Positions 25,326 through 33,897 of a stretch of 64,000 bases of DNA are shown here, piece by piece (position 1 is the first letter of the stretch; every line of letters starts with the position of its first letter). The stretch covers positions 124,001 to 188,000 of the forward strand of contig NZ_JAFBCV010000007.1 in assembly GCF_016907895.1 (NCBI RefSeq), given 5' to 3'. The translations under genes and the position numbers were made by a program. The notes under the pieces were generated by a model that was given only the letters and a program-made list of their open reading frames with translations, was not told where the DNA came from and did not search any database. The stretch is from Shouchella xiaoxiensis. Lineage in GTDB: Bacteria > Bacillota > Bacilli > Bacillales > Bacillaceae_D.

Positions 25326-26804
25326 TTATGACCCCCTCACAAGTGTCGGTTTCACACCTGGTATACTCTTTAAAAATTCGTCAACCTGTGCTTTGTATGA
25401 CTCTTTTTCAAACCCATCAAAGTAAGCCATCCCCATCCGAACTGGATCTCCAAAGAAGTAGTATTCATAGTGCATTTGTCTGCTTCCGAACGCACTCATC
25501 GTCATATCCCATGCAAGGCGGAAAAGCTGTACTTTCTCATATCCTTCCATGTTCTTACCTTGTAGCCCGCGGTTAAGAATATCCCCAATTTCTTCGTTAT
25601 GAAAGTCCGCCTCTGTCGGAATTCCCATCAGGCCTGAAGCACCCAGTACTCGTAAAATTTCGTTCAAGCGCGGATATACGCGCGGATACCAGTTACGGGC
25701 CGCGTTTAACGCTTCAAAATTCGGTGTCATCGTTCCCCATTGATCGAGTTTGGCAGTCTGCTCTGCACGATACAAATGAGACTTCATTGCTTCAAGCGTG
25801 AGCATAATCTCCGTGCCCTTGTCTTTAACATGCTGGAAACCGTCAATACCAATTGCATCCATTAGTTTTAAGACAACGCCTAGTAAAAACTCTGTTTTCA
25901 CGACGTTCTTCGAAACAACTTGATGAGACATATGCACAACCGCGTTCGTATCGCGGAACGTCCGATTACAGATTGATGAATTTCCACAGACGAAAACGCG
26001 GTCCCAAGGTACAAAGACATTTTCAAACGATACAATGGCATCTCCTTCTTCAAAACGAGCAGACATCGGGTGATCCCAAGCATTCTTCCCGTAATCAAAC
26101 GACTCACGACTCAAGAACTTCAAGCCAGCCGTATTGTTTGGAATCGCAAACGCCAGTGAATACGGATCGTCAAGTTCTCCCGCTGGTTTAACAGTCGAAG
26201 GAAACACAAGGATTTCGTCTGTAATTCCTCCTTGCGTCGCTAATAAGCGAATTCCGTTTACAATTATGCCGTCTTTCTGTTTTTCAACTAAACGAAGCGC
26301 CACGTTCGCATCTTTTTGTTCATGCTGTGCTTTTGCTCGATTCACTTGCGGGTGAATTAGCGTATGCGTTAAACTGATGTCATTTTCCCTAGCAAAATCA
26401 TAGTAGCGCCGGGCATTATCAGCAAAACGCTGCTCATCTTCCGCAAAAAGGTCGTTCGAAACGCCCATCGCCATCACTTCAGCATTCAAATAATCCGGAG
26501 AACGGCCCATCATTCCACCAGAAATTCGCGCCCACTCTTGAATCGCTTCACGACGACGCTCAAGATCCTCAATCGTCTTAGGACGCAGAAACGTCATGCC
26601 AACTTGATCGCCCGTTTGCTCTGAGGTGTACAACATCTTCTCTTTTTGCTCGAACTGTACGTCATACAGCTTCGCCATCGACTGCACGACATTTTTTGTT
26701 GCCGCATGAGTCGTGACATCATCAATTCGTTCGCCGTGCATGTATACATTGTTTTTCGCTTCTTTTAACCGGTCGATATACTGCTGTCCTGTTTTTGCTG
26801 GCAA
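25326..26804 (-). CDS. hpaB: 4-hydroxyphenylacetate 3-monooxygenase, oxygenase component
   Basis: A 492-residue FADH2-dependent hydroxylase of the HpaB family. It begins TGQQYIDRLKEAKNNVYMHGERI, as in homologues, with HTLIHPQVNR, DPYSLAFAIPNNTAGLKFL, FENVFVPWDRVF and GRQMHYEYYFFGDP as family landmarks. It adds a second hydroxyl to 4-hydroxyphenylacetate, giving homoprotocatechuate. The start is TTG at 26804 with a GGGGGGCG site eight bases upstream; no good ATG exists nearby. It lies 16 bp after hpaE in the operon. Confidence 0.95.
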   Translation of the reverse strand: MPAKTGQQYIDRLKEAKNNVYMHGERIDDVTTHAATKNVVQSMAKLYDVQFEQKEKMLYTSEQTGDQVGMTFLRPKTIEDLERRREAIQEWARISGGMMGRSPDYLNAEVMAMGVSNDLFAEDEQRFADNARRYYDFARENDISLTHTLIHPQVNRAKAQHEQKDANVALRLVEKQKDGIIVNGIRLLATQGGITDEILVFPSTVKPAGELDDPYSLAFAIPNNTAGLKFLSRESFDYGKNAWDHPMSARFEEGDAIVSFENVFVPWDRVFVCGNSSICNRTFRDTNAVVHMSHQVVSKNVVKTEFLLGVVLKLMDAIGIDGFQHVKDKGTEIMLTLEAMKSHLYRAEQTAKLDQWGTMTPNFEALNAARNWYPRVYPRLNEILRVLGASGLMGIPTEADFHNEEIGDILNRGLQGKNMEGYEKVQLFRLAWDMTMSAFGSRQMHYEYYFFGDPVRMGMAYFDGFEKESYKAQVDEFLKSIPGVKPTLVRGS

Positions 26805-26819
26805 AGAAAACGCCCCCCG

Positions 26820-28340
26820 TTATTTTTTCTTTCCAAATTGCGGAATAGGATGATCGCCAAGCGCAATGTGAATCGCTTTTGGCTCTGTATAAAATTCAAA
26901 CATCGCGTAATGCCCGCCTTCACGACCGATTCCACTCGCTTTCATTCCACCGAATGGAATGCGCAAGTCACGAACATTCTGTGCATTGACCCAAATCATC
27001 CCTGCATCCACAGCTTGGGCAACGCGGTGGCCTCTTTGTAAATCATTCGTCCACACATAGCCCGCTAAGCCGTATTCAACGTCATTTGCTGCGTCAATCA
27101 CTTCTTGCTCGTCTTCAAATTCAATAATTGCAACTACCGGTCCGAAAATTTCTTCCTGACAGACACGCATATGATTTTCTGCATTTAAAAGCAGCGTTGG
27201 TGGCACAAAATTCCCATCGACTAATGCATCAGGCACAGCCCCTTGATACACGTCACAACCTTCTTCTTTTGCAAGGTCAATATAGCTCTTTACTTTGTTC
27301 ATATGTTCTTTACTTATAAGTGGTCCAAGCTGAGTCGTCTGATCCATCGAATCACCTAACGTTAAATGATCGACTCGCTCTTTCATCGCTTCAACAAACC
27401 GATCTTTTATGCTCTTATGAAGAAAAACTCTAGAGTTAGCTGTGCAGCGCTCTCCGTTAAACGAGAAGATCCCCCAAACCGCTGCATCAAGCGCACGTTC
27501 AAAGTTTGCATCTTCGAAAACGATTAAAGGCGACTTTCCACCAAGCTCCATCGATGTTTTCTTTAATGTATCGGCTGCGTTTTTAATGATCGTCGTTCCT
27601 GTTGTTGTTTCTCCTGTAAACGAGATCGCAGCGACATCTTTATGCGCAACCAAAGCAGCACCAGCCGTTTCTCCGTATCCATGAACAACATTAAACACGC
27701 CTGCTGGCAAACCAGCTCGATCAATTACTTCCGCCAATTTATTAACCGTGAGTGGCGACAGTTCCGCAGGCTTCAAAACAACCGTATTTCCTGTCGCGAG
27801 CGCCGGAGCAACCTTCCACGTTTCTAGCATAAACGGGGCATTCCAAGGCGTAATTAATCCAACAACGCCAATCGGTTTGTAAACGGTATAGTTAAGAAAT
27901 GCTTGATCAACTGGGTAAGACTCACCATGTAAAACGGACTGCACCATTCGTGCATAGAAGCGGAAATTTTCTGCAGCACGTGCCGTCATTTTTTTCGTTT
28001 GGCTAATAGGTAATCCTGTATCAAGAGCTTCCAGATGAGCGATCTCATCAATGTCTTCATCAATTAAATCGGCAATCCGGTTAATGTAAACCATCCGTTT
28101 TTCAACCGTCATCGATCCCCAAGGCCCCCTTTTAAAAGCGCGCGAGGCCGCTTCAACCGCTTCATCAATATCACGCTCATCTCCAGAAGCAACTTGATTA
28201 AGCTCTTTATTTTTAAACGGATCAATGTTCGCGAAAGATTCGTTGGATCTCGCTTCAACAAAAGACCCATTGATATAGTGCTGGATGTCTCTCACTTGAA
28301 CGTCTTCTCTTTTCCAAACCGTCTGCGTTTGTTGGCTCAT
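26820..28340 (-). CDS. hpaE: 5-carboxymethyl-2-hydroxymuconate semialdehyde dehydrogenase
   Basis: A 506-residue aldehyde dehydrogenase. The catalytic Glu lies in SMELGGKSP, the catalytic Cys in FNGERCTANSR, and the NAD-binding segment is SFTGETTTG. Flanking genes identify it as HpaE, which oxidises the ring-cleavage semialdehyde to 5-carboxymethyl-2-hydroxymuconate. The C-terminus (FGGMKASGIGREGG) is typical of the HpaE/BADH group. The ATG at 28340 has AAGGAGG upstream. It lies 20 bp downstream of the DapA-like gene. Confidence 0.93.
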   Translation of the reverse strand: MSQQTQTVWKREDVQVRDIQHYINGSFVEARSNESFANIDPFKNKELNQVASGDERDIDEAVEAASRAFKRGPWGSMTVEKRMVYINRIADLIDEDIDEIAHLEALDTGLPISQTKKMTARAAENFRFYARMVQSVLHGESYPVDQAFLNYTVYKPIGVVGLITPWNAPFMLETWKVAPALATGNTVVLKPAELSPLTVNKLAEVIDRAGLPAGVFNVVHGYGETAGAALVAHKDVAAISFTGETTTGTTIIKNAADTLKKTSMELGGKSPLIVFEDANFERALDAAVWGIFSFNGERCTANSRVFLHKSIKDRFVEAMKERVDHLTLGDSMDQTTQLGPLISKEHMNKVKSYIDLAKEEGCDVYQGAVPDALVDGNFVPPTLLLNAENHMRVCQEEIFGPVVAIIEFEDEQEVIDAANDVEYGLAGYVWTNDLQRGHRVAQAVDAGMIWVNAQNVRDLRIPFGGMKASGIGREGGHYAMFEFYTEPKAIHIALGDHPIPQFGKKK

Positions 28341-28360
28341 GATTAGACTTCCTCCTTAAC

Positions 28361-29272
28361 TTATGAGTTTGTAACGACTTCTACGTAGTCTTGTAATACG
28401 GTACGAATCTCTTCTTGAAGTTCTTTTGTTGGAACGTCCATCGGCATTCTTAATACCGGTTTTGTTTTGCCCATCATTCCGAGAGCGGCTTTTAACGGTG
28501 CTGGATTTGTGTCTTTAAACAAAACGTCGTTTAACGGCATGAGCTCATAATGTAGATTTAAAGCACGATTGACTTCACCTGCTTGCCAAGCATCATAGAT
28601 TTCAGCTACTTTACCCGGAACAAGATTAGCCGTTGCACTAATATGTCCCGCACCACCAATTGCTAGCATCGGATAACAAAGCAATTCAATGCCTGAATAC
28701 AATAGAAAATCACGGCCGCACTCAAGCAATACGCGGTTCACATGCTCGAAATCTTTATTCGATTCTTTGACGCCAATAATGTTTTCACAGTCTTTGCTTA
28801 ATTGAGCCAATGTTTTTACGTGCAGATTGGTCGCTGTTCGACCGGGAATATTGTAAATAATAATCGGAATATCGACCGCGTCGGCAACCGCTTTGAAATG
28901 TTTGTACAGCGCATGTTGAGATGGACGATTGTAATAAGGAACAATAATTAGAGCCGCATCAGCACCCAGTTCCTTCGCTTTTTTTGTTAAATACAACGTC
29001 TCTTGATGGTTCGTTGATCCTGTCCCCGGCACAAATGGCACGCGTCCGTTCACTTGCTTGGCAGCTGTCTCCATCAACAGGACCCGCTCTTCAATCGTTA
29101 ATGAACTCGGCTCTCCTGTTGTGCCTGTAACGGAGATTGCATGACTGCCGCTTTCAATATGCCAGTCAATTAATGAACAAAAAGTAGCTAAATCAAGCGT
29201 TTCATCTTCATTAAATGGTGTGACAACTGGTGCAATGGATCCTCTTAATTTTTTCTTCACTTCTTCATACAT
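28361..29272 (-). CDS. DapA-family class I aldolase, probable HPA-pathway aldolase
   Basis: A 303-residue DapA-type TIM barrel. It keeps GTTGEPSSLT, the YNIPGRT segment with catalytic Tyr and carboxylate-binding Arg, and IGVKES with the Schiff-base Lys. It is annotated by family as dihydrodipicolinate synthase, but it leads the hpa operon while no HpaI/HpcH aldolase is present. DapA joins pyruvate to aspartate semialdehyde; the HPA pathway splits 2,4-dihydroxyhept-2-ene-1,7-dioate to pyruvate and succinate semialdehyde, a close analogue. The ATG at 29272 follows AAAGGGAG; the longer frame to 29329 has no site. Confidence 0.88.
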   Translation of the reverse strand: MYEEVKKKLRGSIAPVVTPFNEDETLDLATFCSLIDWHIESGSHAISVTGTTGEPSSLTIEERVLLMETAAKQVNGRVPFVPGTGSTNHQETLYLTKKAKELGADAALIIVPYYNRPSQHALYKHFKAVADAVDIPIIIYNIPGRTATNLHVKTLAQLSKDCENIIGVKESNKDFEHVNRVLLECGRDFLLYSGIELLCYPMLAIGGAGHISATANLVPGKVAEIYDAWQAGEVNRALNLHYELMPLNDVLFKDTNPAPLKAALGMMGKTKPVLRMPMDVPTKELQEEIRTVLQDYVEVVTNS

Positions 29273-29336
29273 ATGAATCACTCCCTTTATGAATGCGCTT
29301 ACAAAAAGTCTTTGCATATACTCTAGCACGTGGTAA

Positions 29337-29366
29337 AGTATAGGAAAAATATTAGTTTTGTATCAA
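29337..29366 (-). promoter_or_regulatory. Promoter of the hpa minus-strand operon
   Basis: On the minus strand TTGATA (29361-29366) and TATACT (29337-29342) stand 18 bp apart, upstream of the DapA-like gene. Confidence 0.6.
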
Positions 29367-29370
29367 GTAC

Positions 29371-29385
29371 ATACGCATTAAGTAT
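29371..29385. promoter_or_regulatory. Candidate LysR operator
   Basis: ATACGCATTAAGTAT is an ATAC-N7-GTAT dyad and contains the T-N11-A core of LysR boxes. It sits just upstream of the -35 of the hpa operon promoter, the usual activator position, and 43 bp before the lysR start. Confidence 0.5.
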
Positions 29386-29428
29386 AGTTTGCTCATCTTA
29401 CACGCTATAGGTGAAGGAGTGATGACTT

Positions 29429-30319
29429 GTGGACTTAAAGCGATTGCGGTATTTTCGCGAAATAGCGAAACAGGGGCAGATTACAAAAGCAGCAAAATCG
29501 TTGCATATGGCGCAGCCTCCTTTAAGCCAGCAGCTCCGAATTTTTGAGGAAGAGTTAAACGTGATGTTGTTTGAACGAAAAGGCAGGCGATTGCTCTTAA
29601 CTGAGGCAGGAGAAGCGCTTTATCAACGTTCAGAACATCTACTTGATGAGCTGGACGAGTTGGAAAAAGAAATACGGGAAACGGGCCTCGGCTTACGTGG
29701 GACGTTGCGTCTAGGAGCTGTCAAATCATGTTTTGCTTACCTTCCTGAACGAATGAAAAAATTCCATAAACGTTATCCAAATGTTTCTTTTTCTCTACGA
29801 CAGGGAGACAGTTACTTAATTAGCGAGCTCGTAAAAGCACGAGAAGTTGAAATTGGGCTCATTCGCATGCCTCTTAACCTAGATAATTTTGACTACTATC
29901 ACTTAGTAAAAGAACCTTATGTTGTTGTTTATCCATCGTCATTTCAACAGTTTGCCGCTCCATCCATTGATTTAACCGAACTTGCCACCACTCCTTTGCT
30001 TTTACTCCACCGCATAAGCGGTACAGGTCAATATGAACAAATTATAGAAGCTTTTACGAATAAAGGGCTTCATCCACAAATCCTTTGTGAATGTCCAGAT
30101 GTTTCTATGCTTCTATCACTTGTATCAAGCGGTCTTGGGGTTACAATCGTGCCAAAATCGACTTTACTTGCTTTCCAACCCCCTCATACTTCAGTCACAG
30201 CAATTAGACAAACTCAACTAGAAACAGAGTCTGCATTTATTTGGTTAAGGGACCGTTACTTATCAAAAGCTGCTCTTCGCTTCATTGAAAGCTGTATTCA
30301 AAATAATGAATCCCCATAA
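29429..30319 (+). CDS. LysR-family regulator of the hpa locus
   Basis: A 296-residue LysR-type regulator. The N-terminal helix-turn-helix reads LRYFREIAKQGQITKAAKSLHMAQPPLSQ (family landmark near 5-33) and the C-terminal substrate-binding domain follows from about 90. The start is GTG at 29429 with GAAGGAG upstream. It lies between the two divergent hpa arms and is co-oriented with hpaG1, 24 bp away, so it likely senses an HPA-pathway aromatic acid and activates both arms, with autoregulation through the operator at 29371. Confidence 0.9.
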   Translation: MDLKRLRYFREIAKQGQITKAAKSLHMAQPPLSQQLRIFEEELNVMLFERKGRRLLLTEAGEALYQRSEHLLDELDELEKEIRETGLGLRGTLRLGAVKSCFAYLPERMKKFHKRYPNVSFSLRQGDSYLISELVKAREVEIGLIRMPLNLDNFDYYHLVKEPYVVVYPSSFQQFAAPSIDLTELATTPLLLLHRISGTGQYEQIIEAFTNKGLHPQILCECPDVSMLLSLVSSGLGVTIVPKSTLLAFQPPHTSVTAIRQTQLETESAFIWLRDRYLSKAALRFIESCIQNNESP

Positions 30320-30343
30320 TAAATAACTAAAGGAGGTTTTTAT

Positions 30344-31081
30344 GTGACACGGATAACTGGTAATTATAACGGAAAACAATTTCATGGTATGCGGAGCGCA
30401 TTCGCGACAGATCGTAACTATGATTGCCCCATAACAGGTACAATTTACGGTTGTTTGCTAAATGAAGTAAATGCGCTAAAAGCTAACGCTCCTCGTTTTA
30501 CTGAAAAACCCTATATAGCTCCACCTCTGGCACCCATCCTTTACATAAAACCGGAGAATACAAAGGCGGGTCACGGAGCAGAAGTAACGCTACCACCTTC
30601 TGCAAGTCATGTTCATGTCGGTGCTACCCTAGGGGTTATCATTGGCAAAACAGCTTCTTCTGTCAAAATCGAGGATGCGCTTCATTACGTTTCTGGCTAT
30701 ACCATTGTCAGCGATCTTTCCCTACCTCACGATTCTTTTTTTCGCCCTGCCGTTAAATACCGCGCACTTGATGGATTTAATCCAGCTGGACCTTGGATCG
30801 TCAACAAAGATGCAGTCAGCGACCCAAATAACCTGTTGATTGTAACAACTATTAATAACGAACAAACAGCTACATTCCATACATCTCAGCTTGTCCGTTC
30901 TGTCGAACAGCTCATTAGCGAAGTAACTGAATTCATGACGCTGCAACAAGGTGACTGTTTACTAGTTGGTACACCAAGCGAGCTGCCTCTGGCAAAACAA
31001 AGCGATCAAATTGACATTTATATTGCAGAAATTGGACAGTTAAATCATGCTATTGCAGCTGAAAAAAAGGAGGCTGGCTAA
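30344..31081 (+). CDS. hpaG1: HpaG-type fumarylacetoacetate hydrolase family protein (first half)
   Basis: A 245-residue protein of the FAH fold, corresponding to the N-terminal half of the fused E. coli HpaG. It contains LYIKPENT, HVHVGATLGVIIGK, VSGYTIVSDLSLP and GDCLLVGTPSELP. The metal-binding Glu of typical FAH members (EXE) appears replaced here by HVHVGATLG, so its chemistry may be the isomerase half or it may be a partner of hpaG2. The start is GTG at 30344 with AGGAGG seven bases away; the overlapping ATG at 30342 meets a stop. Its stop shares one base with the hpaG2 start. Confidence 0.85.
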   Translation: MTRITGNYNGKQFHGMRSAFATDRNYDCPITGTIYGCLLNEVNALKANAPRFTEKPYIAPPLAPILYIKPENTKAGHGAEVTLPPSASHVHVGATLGVIIGKTASSVKIEDALHYVSGYTIVSDLSLPHDSFFRPAVKYRALDGFNPAGPWIVNKDAVSDPNNLLIVTTINNEQTATFHTSQLVRSVEQLISEVTEFMTLQQGDCLLVGTPSELPLAKQSDQIDIYIAEIGQLNHAIAAEKKEAG

Positions 31082-31875
31082 TGAGAACAGCACGTGTCGC
31101 AGCAAACGGTGTTGTCCAGCAGGCCGTTTCTTTACCCGATGGAACATTGCAGTTAGAAAACGGGCAATTGCTCAAAGAGACAGATGTCGTATTTTTGCCT
31201 CCTGTTAAGCCACGAACTGTCTTTGTACTTGGATTAAACTACGCTGATCATGCTGGTGAGCTTTCTTTTAAAGCGCCAGAAGAGCCACTTGTCTTCTTAA
31301 AAGGACCGAATACGTTTGTTGGACATCGATCTCTTACCTACCGACCTGACTCAGCTCAGCAGATGCATTATGAATGCGAACTTGGCGTTGTCATTGGAAA
31401 AACGGGCAAACACATTAAGCGAGAAGACGCGTATCACTATGTCAAAGGCTATACAATAGCCAATGATTACGCCATTCGAGATTATCTGGAAAACTATTAT
31501 CGACCTAATTTACGTGTAAAAAACCGTGATACATGCACACCGATTGGTCCTTATCTTGTTGATGCTGAAGCTATTGACGATCCTATGAATCTCGCATTAA
31601 GAACGTACGTAAATGGCGAATTAAAACAAGAAGGCAACACATGTGACATGATTTTTGACATCCCTTTTTTAATTGAATACTTAAGCTCTTTCATGACGTT
31701 AAGCCCAAACGACATCATTTTAACTGGCACGCCAAAAGGACTAGCAAATGTGTTCGCTGGAGACGAGGTCATAACCGAAATTCAGCAAATTGGTAGGTTG
31801 GTGAATACGATCGCCGGAGATGAAACGTTTACGCCAAAAAAAGGAGCAGATCGTCATGCCTCATATCATCGTTGA
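31081..31875 (+). CDS. hpaG2: HpaG2, decarboxylase/isomerase of homoprotocatechuate pathway
   Basis: A 264-residue FAH-family enzyme. It has KPRTVFVLGLNYADHA, FLKGPNTFVG, the metal-binding HYECELGVVIGK, GYTIANDYAIRD and NDIILTGTPKGLANVFAGD. In the pathway HpaG decarboxylates 5-oxopent-3-ene-1,2,5-tricarboxylate and isomerises 2-hydroxyhepta-2,4-diene-1,7-dioate. Here the canonical FAH Glu ligands are kept, unlike in the neighbouring hpaG1 product. TAATG coupling with hpaG1 suggests the two subunits are made in equal amounts. hpaF starts inside its 3' end. Confidence 0.9.
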   Translation: MRTARVAANGVVQQAVSLPDGTLQLENGQLLKETDVVFLPPVKPRTVFVLGLNYADHAGELSFKAPEEPLVFLKGPNTFVGHRSLTYRPDSAQQMHYECELGVVIGKTGKHIKREDAYHYVKGYTIANDYAIRDYLENYYRPNLRVKNRDTCTPIGPYLVDAEAIDDPMNLALRTYVNGELKQEGNTCDMIFDIPFLIEYLSSFMTLSPNDIILTGTPKGLANVFAGDEVITEIQQIGRLVNTIAGDETFTPKKGADRHASYHR

Positions 31876-32242
31876 GTACACGAATAATTTAGTTGCAGAT
31901 ATAAACGTCAATCAATTACTCCCGTCCCTTCACGAGGTGTTCCTTGCTCAACCAGAAACCTTCCCTATCGGTGGTATCCGTTCAAGAGCCATTGCCTTGG
32001 AACACTACTATGTGGCGGATGGGGCAGACAGCAACGACGCTTTTGTCCATCTTACTTTGAAGATTGGAGCAGGACGAACAAAAACAGAAAAAGATCACAC
32101 TTGCACTGCTTTATTTGCCGTTTTAACAGACCACTTCTCTAAGACTTTTACGCAAAGATCCCTTGCTCTTTCCCTTGAACTCTATGAATTTGGAACGGAC
32201 GGTACATTAAAGAAAAATACCATTCATGAACGCTATCGCTAG
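31856..32242 (+). CDS. hpaF: 5-carboxymethyl-2-hydroxymuconate isomerase
   Basis: A 128-residue HpaF/HpcD isomerase of the tautomerase superfamily. MPHIIVEYTNN places the catalytic Pro directly after the initiator Met. It interconverts the enol and keto forms of 5-carboxymethyl-2-hydroxymuconate before decarboxylation by HpaG. The ATG at 31856 has AAAAGGAG upstream and overlaps the end of hpaG2 by 20 bp; the longer in-frame start at 31820 would bury the catalytic Pro and is rejected. It is the last gene of the plus-strand hpa unit. Confidence 0.93.
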   Translation: MPHIIVEYTNNLVADINVNQLLPSLHEVFLAQPETFPIGGIRSRAIALEHYYVADGADSNDAFVHLTLKIGAGRTKTEKDHTCTALFAVLTDHFSKTFTQRSLALSLELYEFGTDGTLKKNTIHERYR

Positions 32243-32260
32243 GTTTTCAAGGCAGTCTTA

Positions 32261-32290
32261 AAAGCGTACTCTAAATGAGTACGCTTTACA
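32261..32290 (+). terminator. Terminator after hpaF
   Basis: A perfect 11-bp stem (AAAGCGTACTC with GAGTACGCTTT) and five-base loop, 18 bp after the hpaF stop. The T tract is short. Confidence 0.7.
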
Positions 32291-32315
32291 TGTATTCAAC
32301 TTGATGGAAGTACGA

Positions 32316-32510
32316 TTAAGCAGTCCACCCAGGCTGATACGTATAAATGATTGCGCCGAAATGTTGTGCATTCCCACGAAAATCTTTGATGTCGTCTTGA
32401 CTAATCAATGTTTCTCTGAAGACTGGAAAATCTTCTTTTGCCACTTTATATTGATCCAACTCTTTGTTTCTTAATTGTTGTATGATCTGTTCAGCCTGTT
32501 CTTTATCCAT
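32316..32510 (-). CDS. Small protein of unknown function
   Basis: A 64-residue protein I do not recognise. It is soluble and without a signal peptide: a charged helical first half (EQAEQIIQQLRNKEL) and a C-terminal half ending in GAIIYTYQPGW. The ATG at 32510 has AAAGGAG eight bases upstream, which makes it a credible gene despite its size. It stands alone between hpaF and fdhA. Confidence 0.7.
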   Translation of the reverse strand: MDKEQAEQIIQQLRNKELDQYKVAKEDFPVFRETLISQDDIKDFRGNAQHFGAIIYTYQPGWTA

Positions 32511-32555
32511 CGTTTGAACTCCTTTAAACAACGTTCTTTTTATCTATTATGCCAA

Positions 32556-32587
32556 AAATAAAACGAGCAAGGAAGCCCTCGCTCGTT
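32556..32587 (-). terminator. Terminator of fdhA
   Basis: On the minus strand AACGAGC pairs with GCTCGTT around an inner AGG/CCT pairing, and TTTTATTTTT follows. Confidence 0.75.
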
Positions 32588-32604
32588 AAGATGCTAACCT
32601 ATTT

Positions 32605-33819
32605 TTAATTCAACACACCATGAGGGTCAATGACAAACTTCTTCGCAGCCCCGCCATCAAAATCATTGTACCCAGCAGGCGCTTCATCAAGAGAAATCAC
32701 CGTCGCATTAACCGCCTTAGCGATTTGCGCTTTATCGGACATGATTAACTTCATTAACTGGCGATTATACTGCATAGCGGGTGTTTGTCCAGTAACAAAG
32801 GTATGTGCTTTCGCCCAACCTTGTCCAAAACGAACTTTAAGTGAACCCACCTTAGCGTCTTCATCAGATGCTCCGGGATCTTCCGTCACATACAAGCCTG
32901 GTATTCCAAGCCTTCCTCCCGCTTGTGTGACTTCCATAATCGCATTTAACACAGCAGCAGGTTGTTCGCTACCGCCTTCTCCATGACCTGTGGCCTCGAA
33001 ACCAACGGCATCGACAGCAGCATCGACTTCTGGAACTCCTAGAATTTGCTCGATTTGTTCACCAAGTCGATCATGTTTTGCTAGATTAACTGTTTCACAA
33101 CCAAAGCTCCTTGCTTGTTGCAAACGCTCTTCGTTCAGGTCACCAACTATGACGGTTGATGCCCCGAGCAACTGAGCCGAATGAGCAGCGGCAAGACCAA
33201 CTGGGCCTGCCCCAGCTACATAGACAGTCGAACCAATTCCTACGCCAGCTGTATATGCTCCGTGAAACCCTGTTGGAAAAATATCAGATAACATCGTTAA
33301 ATCAAGTATCTTCTCCATTGCTTTTTCTTTATTTGGAAACTTGAGTAGCTGGAAATCAGCATACGGAACCATGACATATTCCGACTGACCACCGACCCAG
33401 CCGCCCATATCTACGTATCCGTAGGCTGAACCTGGGCGCTCCGGATTTACGTTTGTACAGATATGCGTTTTTCTCTCTTGGCACATCACACAACGACCGC
33501 AGGCAATGTTAAATGGCACAGACACCAAATCACCTTTTTGAATAAATTCAACGTCGCGCCCAACCTCAATTACTTCGCCTGTAATCTCATGACCGAGCAC
33601 TAGACCTTCAGGAGCAGTTGTCCGCCCCCGCACCATATGCTGATCGCTCCCACATATATTTGTTGTAAGCACTTTCAGAATAACACCATGTTCACATTTT
33701 CTTCCTACGTTTGCAGCAGGTACTCCTGGACCGTCTTTTAAGACAAGATCTGGGTATTCAATATCCTGTATTTCGACACCTTTTTTACCCATGTAGACAA
33801 CACCACGATTTCCGACCAC
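32605..33819 (-). CDS. fdhA: Glutathione-independent formaldehyde dehydrogenase
   Basis: A 404-residue zinc-dependent medium-chain dehydrogenase. It shows the catalytic zinc region ICGSDQHMVRG and LGHEITGEV, structural-zinc cysteines in CGRCVMCQERKTHIC, the NAD loop VAGAGPVGLAAAHSAQ, and the long FdhA-specific insert with GFEATGHGEGG and FGQGWAKAHTFVTGQTPAMQYN landmarks. It oxidises formaldehyde (or acts as an aldehyde dismutase) with tightly bound NAD and needs no thiol cofactor. It is upstream of no other gene and downstream of the HbpS/GlcG gene on the same strand. Confidence 0.93.
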   Translation of the reverse strand: MVGNRGVVYMGKKGVEIQDIEYPDLVLKDGPGVPAANVGRKCEHGVILKVLTTNICGSDQHMVRGRTTAPEGLVLGHEITGEVIEVGRDVEFIQKGDLVSVPFNIACGRCVMCQERKTHICTNVNPERPGSAYGYVDMGGWVGGQSEYVMVPYADFQLLKFPNKEKAMEKILDLTMLSDIFPTGFHGAYTAGVGIGSTVYVAGAGPVGLAAAHSAQLLGASTVIVGDLNEERLQQARSFGCETVNLAKHDRLGEQIEQILGVPEVDAAVDAVGFEATGHGEGGSEQPAAVLNAIMEVTQAGGRLGIPGLYVTEDPGASDEDAKVGSLKVRFGQGWAKAHTFVTGQTPAMQYNRQLMKLIMSDKAQIAKAVNATVISLDEAPAGYNDFDGGAAKKFVIDPHGVLN

Positions 33820-33897
33820 GCTGATTCCTCCTCGTAAAGATTTATTTAATCCATTCGGTATAAATGAGTGGTTTTCAAATTCGTTTGTAGCTGACGC

